A DNA stretch of 64,000 nucleotides, taken from positions 62,001 to 126,000 of the forward strand of contig NZ_JBCNYA010000009.1 of NCBI RefSeq assembly GCF_049727805.1. The letters run 5' to 3'. A program made the translations under genes and the position numbers. Below, piece after piece: positions 1 through 9,100 of this stretch (positions within the stretch are counted from its first letter, which is position 1; every line of letters starts with the position of its first letter). Under the pieces are notes generated by a model that saw only the letters and a list, made by a program, of their open reading frames with translations, searched no databases and was not told the origin of the DNA. This DNA is from Frateuria_A sp049727805 (GTDB lineage Bacteria; Pseudomonadota; Gammaproteobacteria; Xanthomonadales; Rhodanobacteraceae).

Positions 1-328
1 GCAACAGCGCGCCGCCCAGGCTCGGCTGCTGGTGCAACTGCAGCATCGGCCAGGCGATCAGCAGGAACACCAGCGCCACGTAGCCGGTGAACATCACCAT
101 GTGCGCCGCGCCCCGGCGCAATACCGTGCGGCGGAAACGCGGCTCGGGATCGAAGCCGATCGCGTGGCACACCGCCGCCATGGTCAGCGCGTTGGCCGCC
201 AGCAGAGGGATCAGCGCGAGCGGGTGCGCACCGAGCGCGGCGATCGCCACGGCAATCCATCCAGGCAGGAACCAGGCCGCACCCTTGAGCAGGGGCGGCG
301 GACGATGGCGCGATCGGGGCTCGTTCAT
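1..328 (-). CDS. Membrane protein, partial (N-terminal 109 residues)
   Basis: The gene starts at 328 and runs off the left edge, so only its N-terminal part is visible. After a basic start (MNEPRSRHRPPPLLKG) there are hydrophobic segments at about residues 16-30 and 35-50 and another near 80-95, separated by an arginine-rich loop. This looks like a multi-pass inner-membrane protein. I do not recognise the family and assign no function. It follows ycgL on the same strand after about 64 bases and could be co-transcribed with it. Confidence 0.5.
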   Translation of the reverse strand, partial: MNEPRSRHRPPPLLKGAAWFLPGWIAVAIAALGAHPLALIPLLAANALTMAAVCHAIGFDPEPRFRRTVLRRGAAHMVMFTGYVALVFLLIAWPMLQLHQQPSLGGALL

Positions 329-392
329 TGCACGAGTATAGGAAGCGTGGGCGCCGCAGACGGTAACGGCACGTTAACCCCGGCGCCACACT

Positions 393-680
393 TCATTCGT
401 CGCGATCGTCCGGCATGCTGCGCTGGAGCTGGTTGGCCACCGCCAGCGTTTCCTGCGGCGGCAGCTGCAGGTGCCAGCCCTGCGTGCGCAGGTTTTCGAG
501 CACGGCGAGACTGTCCTCGTGCGGCAGGCGGCGCTGCTCGTCCAACTGGACTTCGAGCACGAAGCGGAGATCGCCGAGCAGCATCGACAGCGACTCGGGA
601 AGCACGCCGAATTCATCGCGCGTGGCGAGCCACACGTAGGTATCGGGTTTGCGCTGGCTGGCGTAGACAAAACAGTGCAT
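393..680 (-). CDS. ycgL: YcgL domain-containing protein
   Basis: This 95-residue protein matches the YcgL family from end to end. It has the N-terminal MHCFVYASQRKPDTYVW pattern, the central phenylalanine/leucine-rich segment (LSMLLGDLRFVLEV) and the QGWHLQLPP motif near residue 70. YcgL proteins are small, cytosolic and alpha/beta folded, with no established biochemical role. The ATG at 680 gives the usual family length. The gene is divergent from the fadL-like gene, with a 198-base intergenic region between them. Confidence 0.85.
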   Translation of the reverse strand: MHCFVYASQRKPDTYVWLATRDEFGVLPESLSMLLGDLRFVLEVQLDEQRRLPHEDSLAVLENLRTQGWHLQLPPQETLAVANQLQRSMPDDRDE

Positions 681-878
681 GGGTCGGCTCCGACGACGGG
701 GACGCGAGGGCGGGTCGCGAAGGGTAGCAGCGCGACCGGCAAATGCTGCGGTCGCACTTGCAAGCCTCAGGACGGCTGGGCAGAGTGACGCGCGGGAACG
801 TCAAACGCGCGTATGAATTCGCCGGGACGCTCCCGTTGCCACCCCGAGCCGCGTCTTAAGATAAGCAGGAGCTTAGCG

Positions 879-2318
879 ATGCCTACGTCTTTTCGTTCCC
901 TTCCGGGCGCCGCCCGGCCCTTTGCGCTGGCCGCGCTGAGCCTTGCCGTCGCCGGTGCGCTGGCGTTGCCGCAGGCCGCGGACGCCAGCGCCTTCCAGCT
1001 GAAGGAAAACAGTGCCAAGAGCATGGGCCGCGCCTATGCCGGCTCGGCGACCGCCGGCGGCGACGCCTCCGTGGTGGTGAACAACCCGGCCGCGATGACC
1101 GACCTGGACGGCACCTACCTGCAGGCTGACGTCACTGCGATCAACTTCAGCGCCAAGTTCAACGGTACCGCGCATGACGCGCTGGGTCGCCCGATCAGCG
1201 GCGGCAATGGCGGCGACGCCGGCACCACGCTGCCGATCCCGGCGCTGTTCATCGCCAGCAAGGTGTCCGACCGCGTGCATCTGGGCTTCGGCCTGTCGGT
1301 ACCGTTCGGCTTCCAGACCGAGTACGACTCCAACTGGATCGGCCGTTACCACGCGATCAAGTCGCGCTTCGAATCGCTGGATGCGACGCTGTCCGCTTCG
1401 TTCGACGTCAACGACCAGTTGAGCCTGGGCGTCAGTGCCATTGCGCAGAAGACCTCGGCCGAGCTCACCTCGGCGATCAACTTCAACGGCGTGGCGCTGG
1501 GCATGATCCAGCAGGGCGTGGCCGGTGGGCTGATCCCGCCTGCGGCGGCACCCACCTACCTGAACCTGGTCGGCACGGTGGTGCCGCCGGGCTCCGACGG
1601 CACGGCGCGTATCAAGGGCGACGACTGGGGCTACGGCTGGCAGGCCGGTGCGTACTGGAAGCTCACCCCGAACGACAAGCTCGCGCTCAACTACCGCTCG
1701 AAGATCGACCACAAGCTGTCCGGCACCGCCAACTTCACCGTGCCGGCCAACGTGAGCGCGCTGCTGTCCAGCCCGCAGATCGCTCCGCTGCTGGCCGCCG
1801 CCGGCGGCGTGCCGTTCACCCACAGCACCGGCACCGCCGACTTCACCACGCCCGCCACGGCCGGCATCAGCTACTGGCACCAGGCCGAGAAGTTCGGCCT
1901 CGGCATCGACCTGAACTGGACCAAGTGGGACGTGTTCAAGGAGCTGCGCGTGCAGTACGGCAACCCGGCGCAGCCTGACAGCGTGGAGCCCTTCAACTGG
2001 CGCAACACGTGGTACGCGGCGATCGGCGGCGACTACTACGTCAACGACAAGCTGACCCTGCGCGCCGGCATCTCGGTCGACACCACGCCGACCTACACCG
2101 CCACCCGCGACGCCCGCGTGCCCGATTCCACCCGCAAGTTCGCCGCGGTGGGCATCGGCTACAAGGCCAGCGAGAACTTCGAGATCAACGCCTCGTACGC
2201 GCACATCTTCGTCAACCATGCGCACGTCAACACGGTGAGCCCCACCGGTGACGTGCTGACCGGCGATTTCGACGACTACGGCAACCTGCTGAGCCTGTCG
2301 GCGCAGTACAAGTTCTGA
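879..2318 (+). CDS. fadL: FadL/OmpP1-family outer-membrane transporter of hydrophobic compounds
   Basis: This 479-residue outer-membrane beta-barrel is of the FadL family, which takes up long-chain fatty acids and other hydrophobic molecules by lateral diffusion. A signal peptide covers about residues 1-36. The mature protein begins SAFQLKENSAKSMGRAYAG, the family's N-terminal hatch signature, followed by the conserved NNPAAMTDL. The protein ends in phenylalanine after an alternating amphipathic strand (LSAQYKF), as expected for BAM-mediated insertion. I chose the ATG at 879 over an in-frame one at 813 because AGGAG lies just upstream and the signal peptide starts there. An intrinsic terminator follows directly. 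The substrate cannot be read from sequence. It faces a same-strand aldehyde dehydrogenase/TonB-receptor cluster that may use related compounds. Confidence 0.9.
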   Translation: MPTSFRSLPGAARPFALAALSLAVAGALALPQAADASAFQLKENSAKSMGRAYAGSATAGGDASVVVNNPAAMTDLDGTYLQADVTAINFSAKFNGTAHDALGRPISGGNGGDAGTTLPIPALFIASKVSDRVHLGFGLSVPFGFQTEYDSNWIGRYHAIKSRFESLDATLSASFDVNDQLSLGVSAIAQKTSAELTSAINFNGVALGMIQQGVAGGLIPPAAAPTYLNLVGTVVPPGSDGTARIKGDDWGYGWQAGAYWKLTPNDKLALNYRSKIDHKLSGTANFTVPANVSALLSSPQIAPLLAAAGGVPFTHSTGTADFTTPATAGISYWHQAEKFGLGIDLNWTKWDVFKELRVQYGNPAQPDSVEPFNWRNTWYAAIGGDYYVNDKLTLRAGISVDTTPTYTATRDARVPDSTRKFAAVGIGYKASENFEINASYAHIFVNHAHVNTVSPTGDVLTGDFDDYGNLLSLSAQYKF

Positions 2319-2332
2319 TCCTGTTCCAAGCA

Positions 2333-2365
2333 AAGCCTCCCCGTGCGAGCGGGGAGGCTTTTTTG
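2333..2365 (+). terminator. Rho-independent terminator after fadL-like gene
   Basis: A 10-bp perfect stem (AAGCCTCCCC / GGGGAGGCTT) with an 8-base loop is followed by a T-rich tract. It lies 15 bases after the fadL stop codon and is a textbook intrinsic terminator. Confidence 0.9.
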
Positions 2366-2376
2366 TTGTCCGTCGA

Positions 2377-2703
2377 TCAACCGTTGCGCAGCGGCTTGTC
2401 GCCGCGGTCGGTGGCGATGTAGTTGCCTTCGCCCCGCGTCTCGCGCAGCGGTGAGGGGCGGTCGGGCTGTTCGCCGAGCCCACTCTGCCCGGCGGGACGT
2501 GCGCGATAGCCGGGTTGGTCCTTGTCCGAGGAGTGGCCGGAGCGGCGCTTGTCTGCTTCGGTCTCCTGGTCCGGAGCCGGCCGATCGTGTCCCTGGGCTT
2601 GCAACCGCGTGCCCTTGGGTTCGCCGCCCGCGCCTTCCGCACCGCTTTGCGGTCCGGCGTCGGCGCCCGCGGGCGCCGGAGTCTGTTCGTTCGAGTTGGC
2701 CAT
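2377..2703 (-). CDS. Hypothetical disordered hydrophilic protein
   Basis: This 108-residue protein is rich in Gly, Pro, Ala, Asp, Glu, Gln and Arg, with almost no hydrophobic residues and no predicted fold. The only pattern resembling a motif is GNYIATDRGDKPLRNG at the C-terminus. It has a good ribosome binding site (GCAGGAG, 8 bases before the ATG). The composition suggests an intrinsically disordered or stress-related protein, but no function can be assigned. It lies between the fadL terminator and the aldehyde dehydrogenase. Confidence 0.6.
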   Translation of the reverse strand: MANSNEQTPAPAGADAGPQSGAEGAGGEPKGTRLQAQGHDRPAPDQETEADKRRSGHSSDKDQPGYRARPAGQSGLGEQPDRPSPLRETRGEGNYIATDRGDKPLRNG

Positions 2704-2781
2704 GGCGGGCTCCTGCAGGTTCCGGCGGCCAGTGTCGGCCGGTCGCCGTCGGCATCGCGTGCAAACCCGTCGGCGCTTTGC

Positions 2782-4179
2782 TCAGCCGCGCCGCAGCAGC
2801 AGGTCGAGCATGCGCCGGAAGCGCTTGCCATAAGGCGGGTTGAGCAGCCCGGCGCCGTTGAAGCGCGCCTGCCGGAACACCGGTTTGAAGTGGGAGAACG
2901 TGCGGAAGCCCGCCTCGCCGTGGTAGCCGCCCATGCCGGAGGCGCCGATGCCGCCGAACGGCAGGCCGTGCTGGGCGATGTGGTAGAGCGTGTCGTTGAC
3001 GGTGACGCCGCCGGCCTGCGTGCGTGCGAGCACGCGCCCGATCAGCCGCTCGTCCTGCTCGAACAGGTACAGCGCCAGCGGATGCGGGCGTGCGGCGATC
3101 CAGGCCAGCGCCTGGTCGAGGTCGTCGTAGGGCACCAGCGGCAACAGCGGGCCGAAGATCTCCTCGCGCATCACCGCGGTGTCCTCGCTGACGCCGGCCA
3201 GCAGGGTCGGCGGCAGCACGCGGCGTGCGGCATCGCCCTCGCCCAGCGGCTCGGCACGGGCGCCGGCTGCCACCGCCTCGTCGCGCAGCGCGAGCAGGCG
3301 CTCGTAGTGGCGGTCGCTGGCGATGCTGGCGTACTGGCGGTTGTTGGCCAGGTCCGGATACAGCCGCGCGGCGACGCTGCGCGCGGCGGCGACGAAGTCG
3401 GCGACCCGCTCGCGCGGCAGCAGCACGTAGTCCGGCGCGATGCAGGTCTGCCCGGCGTTGATCGCCTTGCCGAACAGGATGCGCTCGACGGCCGTGTCGA
3501 AGCGGGCGCCGGGGCCGACGATCGCGGGCGACTTGCCGCCCAGTTCCAGTGTCACCGGCGTCAGGTTGGCGGAGGCCGCGCGCATCACCTGGTGGCCCAC
3601 CGCGGTGGAGCCGGTGAACAGCAGGTGGTCGAACGGCAGCGCGGTGAACGCCTGCGCCACCGCCGCGTCGCCAGTGACCACCTGCACCTCGTCGTCGTCG
3701 AAGTACTTCGCCGCCCGCTCGGCGAACAGCGCCGAGAAGCGCGGCGTGTACTCGCTCATCTTGACCATCACGCGGTTGCCGGCGGCCAGCGCATCGACCA
3801 GCGGCCCCACCGCGAGATAGAGCGGGTAGTTCCACGGCACCACGATGCCGGCCACGCCGCGAGGCTGCGGCAACAGCGTGGTGCGCGCGGGCAGGAACAT
3901 CCAGTCGGCCAGTGCGCGGCGCGGCGCCATCCAGCGCCGGCCGTGGCGCAGCGCGTGGCGTACCGCCGACAGGCTGGGGAAGATCTCCAGCAGGTCGGTT
4001 TCCTCTGCCGGACGCCGGCCGAAGTCCGCGTCGATGGCGGCGGCGAAGGCGTCACGCTGCTCGCGCAGCATCGACTCCAGCGCGCGCAGGCGGCGCGCCC
4101 GCACGCTCCAGTCCGGCAATGGTTCGCGTGCCTGCGCGCGTCGCAGGTGGGCGAAGGCGGTGTCGAGGTCGATGCTCAT
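2782..4179 (-). CDS. calB: Coniferyl-type aldehyde dehydrogenase (CalB-like)
   Basis: This 465-residue NAD(P)-dependent aldehyde dehydrogenase is of the short class that lacks the usual N-terminal extension, where coniferyl aldehyde dehydrogenases and fatty aldehyde dehydrogenases fall. It has the cofactor motif VPWNYPL (Asn117), GSTAVG at 190-195, the general base in LELGGKSP (Glu212) and the nucleophile in GQTCIAPD (Cys246). The C-terminus has PFGGIGASGMG and a basic, hydrophobic tail that could contact membranes. Its ATG overlaps the stop codon of the upstream TonB receptor by one base (TGATG), so the two are translationally coupled. Its substrate is probably an aldehyde made from whatever that receptor imports, which is inference. 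Confidence 0.85.
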   Translation of the reverse strand: MSIDLDTAFAHLRRAQAREPLPDWSVRARRLRALESMLREQRDAFAAAIDADFGRRPAEETDLLEIFPSLSAVRHALRHGRRWMAPRRALADWMFLPARTTLLPQPRGVAGIVVPWNYPLYLAVGPLVDALAAGNRVMVKMSEYTPRFSALFAERAAKYFDDDEVQVVTGDAAVAQAFTALPFDHLLFTGSTAVGHQVMRAASANLTPVTLELGGKSPAIVGPGARFDTAVERILFGKAINAGQTCIAPDYVLLPRERVADFVAAARSVAARLYPDLANNRQYASIASDRHYERLLALRDEAVAAGARAEPLGEGDAARRVLPPTLLAGVSEDTAVMREEIFGPLLPLVPYDDLDQALAWIAARPHPLALYLFEQDERLIGRVLARTQAGGVTVNDTLYHIAQHGLPFGGIGASGMGGYHGEAGFRTFSHFKPVFRQARFNGAGLLNPPYGKRFRRMLDLLLRRG

Positions 4180-6593
4180 CAGAATTTCGCGCGCAGCTCC
4201 ACGCCCCACATGCGGGGCGGCGTGATGCTGGCATACGGCGTGCCGAACACGCTGGCCGAGATGTTGCTCACGCCCGTGACGTAGCGCTTGTCGAACAGAT
4301 TGTTGACGTAGAGCGCCACGCCCCAGTGGTCGCCGGCCGAGCTCCAGTCCAGCCGTGCGTCGGTGCGCTGCTGCGCGGCGCCGGTGTCGAAGTTGGGGCT
4401 GATCTGGCATTCGCCCTGCAGCTGCGAGTCGCGGTTGCAGCGCGACTTGCCGCGGTAGGCGTGCGACAGGTCGAACTCCAGCGCGCCGCCGGCGACGTTG
4501 CGCCAGGTGTAGGCGATCGACGTGGCAAAGGACAGGTACGGCTCGCCGGTAGCCTGCCCGGACAGGTCGGCACCGGAGGCGGCGGTGGCGTCGCGGTAGG
4601 TGGCGTCGATCCACGCCGCGTTGGCGTTCCAGCGGAACGCGTCCACCGGCTGCCACTGCGCTTCCAGCTCGACGCCCTTGGCCTGCTGATCGGTGCTGCT
4701 GACCAGGTAGCGCGGTACGCCGGAGCCGGCACTGTTGGGATCGAGCGTGAGCGACTGCTTGTTGTCGTAGCGGTAGGCGTAGACCGAGCCGTTGAGCAGC
4801 AGGTGCTGCTCGGGGAACACGGTCTTCAGGCCCGCCTCGACGTTGACCACCTTCTCCGGCGCGAAGCGCGAGCCGATCTGCACGCTGTTGTAGCCGCCGG
4901 CCTTGTAGCCGCGCGCCACCGACACGTAGCCCATCACGTCGGGGGTGAACTTGTAGTCCAGCACCGCGCGCGGACTGAAGTCCGTCCAGCTGTCGCCGCG
5001 GCGCACCGTCCCGCCGACCGGGGCGCCGCTGCCGTCGTTGAAGATGATGTTCTGGCCGAACGCGGCCAAGGCGAACTGCGCCTCGGGCGGCAGCAGTGCG
5101 AGGATGCCGGCCTGCTGCAACTCGGCGACGGTGGCGTCGAACTCCGGTGCGCTGCGCGGGCGGTTGTACCAGGAGAAGTCTTTCTGGTCGCGCGTGTAGC
5201 GCAGGCCGGTGGTGAGGTTGAGGCGGTCGGACAGGTGCCAGATCACGTCGCCGTAGGCGGCGTAGGCCTTGAAGCGGCCGGTGTTGTCGATCGCCTCGTG
5301 CCACGGGTCGCCGAGCAGCGTATAGGGCAGGCCAAAGGAGGCCAGCGCGTTGCTGATGTCGGTCAGCGGCGTGCCTGCGCCCATCACGTTCTGCGCCAGC
5401 GTGTCCAGGCTGTCGGTGAAGATGTTGGTCTCGCTGGTCTGGCGCGCGCGCTCGTCGTACCAGCTCACGCCGGCGACCCAGTCGGCCAGGTCGTTGTTGC
5501 CGGCCAGCTTGAACTCCTGGTACCAACTGGTGTTGCGCTCGAGGTTGGCGGTGTCCAGGTAGCTGACGATGTGGTTGGTGCCGTCGTAGTCGCCGCGGTT
5601 CTCGGTGTTGAAGTGGCGCCAGGCGGTGATCGAGGTGAGGCTGCCCCAGGCGAAGGCGTGGTCGATGTTGAGCGTGCCGCCGTCGAAGCGACGCGTCTCG
5701 ATGCCACCGACCGTGTCGTTGTAGAGCGGCGCGTGCAGCGGATTCAGGTAGGTCGACGGATCGGGCGGGAAGGGCGGACGTTCGTTCGTGTCGGTGGACA
5801 GCGGGATCAATCCGATCGCCGGCTTGGCCGGCTGCTTGAGCCGCTCGTGGTCCCACGAGAGCAGCACGCGGGTAGTGTCGGTAAGGTTCCAGCGCCACGC
5901 GATGCGGCTGCCCCAGTCATCGTCCTTGCCGTAATGGCGGCCGCTGGCGGCGTCCTCGATCCAGCCGCGGCTCTGGTTGTCCAGCACGCTCACGCGCAAC
6001 GCCATGTCGTCGTTGAGCGGCAGGTTGAGCAGCGCGTCGCCGTAGCGCCGGCCGTAGTTGCCGAAGCGCAGGCGCGCCTTGCCCTCGAAGGTATCGGACG
6101 GCTCGTTGGTGACGATCGAGATCGCGCCGGCCGCCGCGTTGCGGCCGAACAGCGTGCCCTGCGGGCCCTTCAGCACCTCGATGCGCGCGATGTCGTTGAA
6201 GGCGAGCAGCGCGCCGCCGGAACGCGCGGCATAGACGCCGTCGATGTACACGCCCACCGCCGATTCGGTGCCCACGCCGAAGTCGCTGGTGCTGATGCCG
6301 CGCAACTGGTAGCCCGGCTGCGTCGGCTGGTCGCCGTAGACCACCAACCCGGGCACGAACAGGCTCATCTTGCTCAAGTCGGTGGCCGCGAGCGTATCGA
6401 CCTGCTTGGCGGTGACGATCTGCAGCGGGATCGGCACCTCCTGCATTTCCTGCGAGCGGCTCTGCGCGGTGACGGTGATCTGGCCGAGCTGGGTCGGCTT
6501 GGACTGGTCGGCGTCCTGCGCCGCCACGGCGGGCGCGCACGCCAGCAGCGCCAGCTTCAGGCCGAACGACAACGGATGGTGACGCATGCTCAT
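4179..6593 (-). CDS. TonB-dependent outer-membrane receptor (cluster with beta-helix/diheme pair)
   Basis: This 804-residue receptor has a signal peptide (residues 1-25, ending VAAQ) and a plug domain with LGQITVTAQSRSQEMQEVPI. It carries the canonical plug signatures SAVGVYIDGVYAARSG and IARIEVLKGPQGTLFGRNA, followed by a 22-strand-type barrel ending in WGVELRAKF. It resembles the large sphingomonad-type receptors for organic substrates more than siderophore receptors. Tandem ATGs at 6593 and 6587 are preceded by GGGGAG; I chose the first. It follows the diheme cytochrome gene after 41 bases and overlaps the aldehyde dehydrogenase. The substrate is unknown. Confidence 0.9.
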   Translation of the reverse strand: MSMRHHPLSFGLKLALLACAPAVAAQDADQSKPTQLGQITVTAQSRSQEMQEVPIPLQIVTAKQVDTLAATDLSKMSLFVPGLVVYGDQPTQPGYQLRGISTSDFGVGTESAVGVYIDGVYAARSGGALLAFNDIARIEVLKGPQGTLFGRNAAAGAISIVTNEPSDTFEGKARLRFGNYGRRYGDALLNLPLNDDMALRVSVLDNQSRGWIEDAASGRHYGKDDDWGSRIAWRWNLTDTTRVLLSWDHERLKQPAKPAIGLIPLSTDTNERPPFPPDPSTYLNPLHAPLYNDTVGGIETRRFDGGTLNIDHAFAWGSLTSITAWRHFNTENRGDYDGTNHIVSYLDTANLERNTSWYQEFKLAGNNDLADWVAGVSWYDERARQTSETNIFTDSLDTLAQNVMGAGTPLTDISNALASFGLPYTLLGDPWHEAIDNTGRFKAYAAYGDVIWHLSDRLNLTTGLRYTRDQKDFSWYNRPRSAPEFDATVAELQQAGILALLPPEAQFALAAFGQNIIFNDGSGAPVGGTVRRGDSWTDFSPRAVLDYKFTPDVMGYVSVARGYKAGGYNSVQIGSRFAPEKVVNVEAGLKTVFPEQHLLLNGSVYAYRYDNKQSLTLDPNSAGSGVPRYLVSSTDQQAKGVELEAQWQPVDAFRWNANAAWIDATYRDATAASGADLSGQATGEPYLSFATSIAYTWRNVAGGALEFDLSHAYRGKSRCNRDSQLQGECQISPNFDTGAAQQRTDARLDWSSAGDHWGVALYVNNLFDKRYVTGVSNISASVFGTPYASITPPRMWGVELRAKF

Positions 6594-6634
6594 GCCGTGC
6601 TCTCCCCTCGGGCTCGGATGGTGATGGGCTGTTT

Positions 6635-7795
6635 TCAGTGGATGGCCACGCAGCCGCCCTGCTGCGCCGCGATCCAGGCGCGGATCAGCGCCACGCCTTC
6701 GCGATGCGAGGTGCTGCGGCCGATCTCCGGCATCATCACGCCCGGCTCGGTCGACTCCAGGCGATAGGTGATGATCGAGGCGTCGGGCTGGCCGGGCACG
6801 ATGTCGAACAGGCGGTCGCCGGTGCCTTGGCCGGCCGCGGTCGGCGGCTTGCACAGTCCCAGGTGGCGATCCTCCGGCGTGCGCCAGTCCAGCGTCAGGC
6901 CGGTGGTGTTGGCCGCGCCACGCGCGTTGTGGCAATGGCCGCAGTTGATGTCGAGATAGGCGCGCACGCGGGCGTCCAGCGGCGCACGTTCGTCCGCCCA
7001 GTTGGCATCGCGCGGCGCGTCGCCCGGCACGGGCGCGCCGCTCAGGTAGCCCACGCGGGTCCAGTGCGCGAGCTGGTTCTCGGCACCGCTGGCGTAGGCG
7101 TAGTCCTTGTTGAGGTGGCGCGCCTTGGGACCGATCGGGTGGATCTTGCGGTCGACCCAGTCCTGCGCGTGGCAGCTCTGGCACTGGCTCTCGTCGGGCA
7201 CGATGTAGTTGAAGTCTTCGCGCGCGCCCGCGGCATCGACCAGGGTCAGCGGCAGCACCGCGCCGGTGCGCTGCAGCGTGGCCTCGGTCTGCGCCTCGTT
7301 CCACACGTACGGGATCGCCGCCCATCCCTCCTGGCGGCGGACCAGGATGCGCGTCTCGACCAGCCGCACGTGCTTCAGGTCCAGCCCTTCGCCGGCAAAG
7401 TCGTGCGAGTAGTCGTCCGTGCGCGCGACGTCGCCCGTTTTTCCGTCGCCCGTGCGCGGGTAGTAGAAGGTCTTGCTGATCACCGTGCCGACGGGAAAGT
7501 CGAAGCTGTCGGCCGTGTCGTACTTGGCGCTTGCGCCCTTGGGCATCCATACGGTGCGCAGCTTGTGCGCGTAGTCGGTGAACAGGGGCGTGTTGAGGTC
7601 GTAGGGCAGCACGCCCTGGTTGAGTACCAGCTTGTCGCCCTGCACCTCGACCACGTGCCAGTCGCTGAGCTTGGCGGGCCGGCCTTCGGCGTGGAAGGCG
7701 ACCGGCGCCATCTCGTGCGAGCAGCCGCACAGCAGCAGGACCAGCGCCAGCAGCGCGGCCCGGGTGGAACGCATGCGCATCGCCGCCAGCCTCAT
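6635..7795 (-). CDS. Diheme c-type cytochrome, SO2930/HNE_0200 family, putative lipoprotein
   Basis: This 386-residue exported protein has two heme c attachment motifs, CQSCH at residues 205-209 and CGHCH at 285-289. A signal segment (TRAALLALVLLLCGC) could be a lipobox with Cys25. Conserved stretches such as NTPLFTDYAHKLRTVWMP and FPVGTVISKTFYYP identify the uncharacterised family known as SO2930-type diheme cytochrome (HNE_0200 family). From memory, members of this family are usually encoded next to a parallel beta-helix protein of the kind found here. The start overlaps the beta-helix stop as ATGA, showing coupling. A periplasmic electron-transfer or redox role is inferred; the acceptor is unknown. 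Confidence 0.85.
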   Translation of the reverse strand: MRLAAMRMRSTRAALLALVLLLCGCSHEMAPVAFHAEGRPAKLSDWHVVEVQGDKLVLNQGVLPYDLNTPLFTDYAHKLRTVWMPKGASAKYDTADSFDFPVGTVISKTFYYPRTGDGKTGDVARTDDYSHDFAGEGLDLKHVRLVETRILVRRQEGWAAIPYVWNEAQTEATLQRTGAVLPLTLVDAAGAREDFNYIVPDESQCQSCHAQDWVDRKIHPIGPKARHLNKDYAYASGAENQLAHWTRVGYLSGAPVPGDAPRDANWADERAPLDARVRAYLDINCGHCHNARGAANTTGLTLDWRTPEDRHLGLCKPPTAAGQGTGDRLFDIVPGQPDASIITYRLESTEPGVMMPEIGRSTSHREGVALIRAWIAAQQGGCVAIH

Positions 7796-9030
7796 GCCTT
7801 CGGCGCCGGTTCGAGCGTCACCGGCGGCAGCGGGGGCAGGGTGCACTGGAACGGCTTGGTGTCGGTGCTGGGATTCTTGTAGTCGTGCGGGCCGTCGGCG
7901 TTGAGCACGCCGTTGGCGCCCTGAATGCAGATGCGGTCGGCCGGCGGCGGCAGGCCGTCGACCAGTGACTTCTCGTCCATGTAGCCATCCCACAGCACGT
8001 CGGGGAAGTGGCCGGTGAGCCCGTACACGGCCGTCTTGAGCGCCTTGAACTTCAGCCCGTCGGGCGAATCGCCGCCGCCCTTGAAGCGGTTGTCGTGGAT
8101 GTAGATGCCCTTCGGGTAGGGGTTGTAGTCGGCGGCGACGCCGCGGGTGTTGTAGTAGTTGGTGGAGAAATAGCTCGAGACGATCACGTTCGCCGTCTGG
8201 TGGTCGGCGATGTCGTTGTCAAAGATCTCCACCCGGTCGTTGGAGTTGATCACCACGCCGGAACCGGCCGGCACGCTCGCCACCGCCGCACCCTTGGCGG
8301 CGAAGTTGCCCAGGTTGTTGGCCAGCACCTTGTTGCGGTACACGCGCGTGGAATGCCCGGCCTGCGACAGGTTGGGCATGTTGAACACCAGGATGCCGCC
8401 GGTGTTGCCGGTGGCGGTGTTGCCGTAGACGTCGGCGCCCACCGAGTTCTCGATCTCGATGCCCGCCACGTTGCGCTCGGCGCGGTTGTTGCGCACCACG
8501 ATGGTGTTCGACTGGCCGACATAGATGCCGGCATCGGAGGCGCCGATCACCACCGAGCCCTCGATCAGCACGTTCTGCGTCTTGACCGGGTACAGGCCGT
8601 AGGCGCCGTTGGTGGTCTTCGGGCCGCCGGTCCATTCCACCCGCACGTTGCGGATGGTGATGTTCCTGCCCTGGTTGATCTTCAGCGCGTCGCCCTTGGT
8701 GTCCTCCAGCGCCAGGTCCTGGATGGTGAAGTCGCTGGCGTTGACCAGCAGGCCTTCGGGGCCCACCACCTGGCCCTTGAACGAGAGCACCGTCTTGTCC
8801 ATGCCGGCGCCCTTGATGGTCACGCCGTCGGTGCGCAGGCTCAGACCGCGCTTGAGCGCATAGTGGCCGGCCGGGATCTCGATCACGCTGCCGGGCTTGG
8901 CGTCGAGCAACTGCTGCTGCAGCCTGGCCTGGAAATCGACGTCGGCCTGCGCCTGCGGTGCGTTGTCCTGGCTGCTGCTGCAACCGGCGAGCGCCGCACC
9001 CAGCGCGGCGGCGAGTATGAATTTGCGCAT
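7792..9030 (-). CDS. Parallel beta-helix repeat lipoprotein paired with diheme cytochrome
   Basis: This 412-residue lipoprotein has a clear lipobox (ALAGC, Cys17) and a right-handed parallel beta-helix of short repeating turns such as VVRNNRAERNVAGIEIENS and VYGNTATGNTGGILVFN. The fold is shared with polysaccharide lyases, epimerases and the periplasmic NosD protein. No catalytic residues of a known lyase are evident. It matches the beta-helix family that regularly forms two-gene pairs with SO2930-type diheme cytochromes and has no known function. It is the first gene after the AraC regulator, and a direct repeat upstream may be that regulator's operator. The Asp/Asn-rich C-terminus (TDTKPFQCTLPPLPP) contains one of its few cysteines. 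Confidence 0.85.
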   Translation of the reverse strand: MRKFILAAALGAALAGCSSSQDNAPQAQADVDFQARLQQQLLDAKPGSVIEIPAGHYALKRGLSLRTDGVTIKGAGMDKTVLSFKGQVVGPEGLLVNASDFTIQDLALEDTKGDALKINQGRNITIRNVRVEWTGGPKTTNGAYGLYPVKTQNVLIEGSVVIGASDAGIYVGQSNTIVVRNNRAERNVAGIEIENSVGADVYGNTATGNTGGILVFNMPNLSQAGHSTRVYRNKVLANNLGNFAAKGAAVASVPAGSGVVINSNDRVEIFDNDIADHQTANVIVSSYFSTNYYNTRGVAADYNPYPKGIYIHDNRFKGGGDSPDGLKFKALKTAVYGLTGHFPDVLWDGYMDEKSLVDGLPPPADRICIQGANGVLNADGPHDYKNPSTDTKPFQCTLPPLPPVTLEPAPKA

Positions 9031-9043
9031 GATCGAAAGTCCC

Positions 9044-9055
9044 CCGTTCGAACGG
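9044..9055. repeat. 12-bp perfect palindrome in beta-helix gene leader
   Basis: CCGTTCGAACGG lies 14 bases before the beta-helix start codon and next to its GGGGGA ribosome binding site. It could be a minor operator or a small hairpin near the ribosome binding site, but it is short enough to be chance. Confidence 0.3.
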
Positions 9056-9100
9056 ATGTCGCGAGGGTTCCACTGTCGCCCATGCGCCCCGGCAAGGGGA

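Noticed and set aside
873..2831. 652-codon open frame on the minus strand across the fadL-like gene
   Set aside because: It is the antisense shadow of a well-supported gene. The translation is rich in Arg, Val, Gly and Ala with no family features, as expected from GC-rich codon structure.
3912..6767. 951-codon plus-strand open frame over the TonB receptor and aldehyde dehydrogenase
   Set aside because: Antisense shadow with composition bias only; the minus-strand genes overlap in the coupled fashion of real operons.
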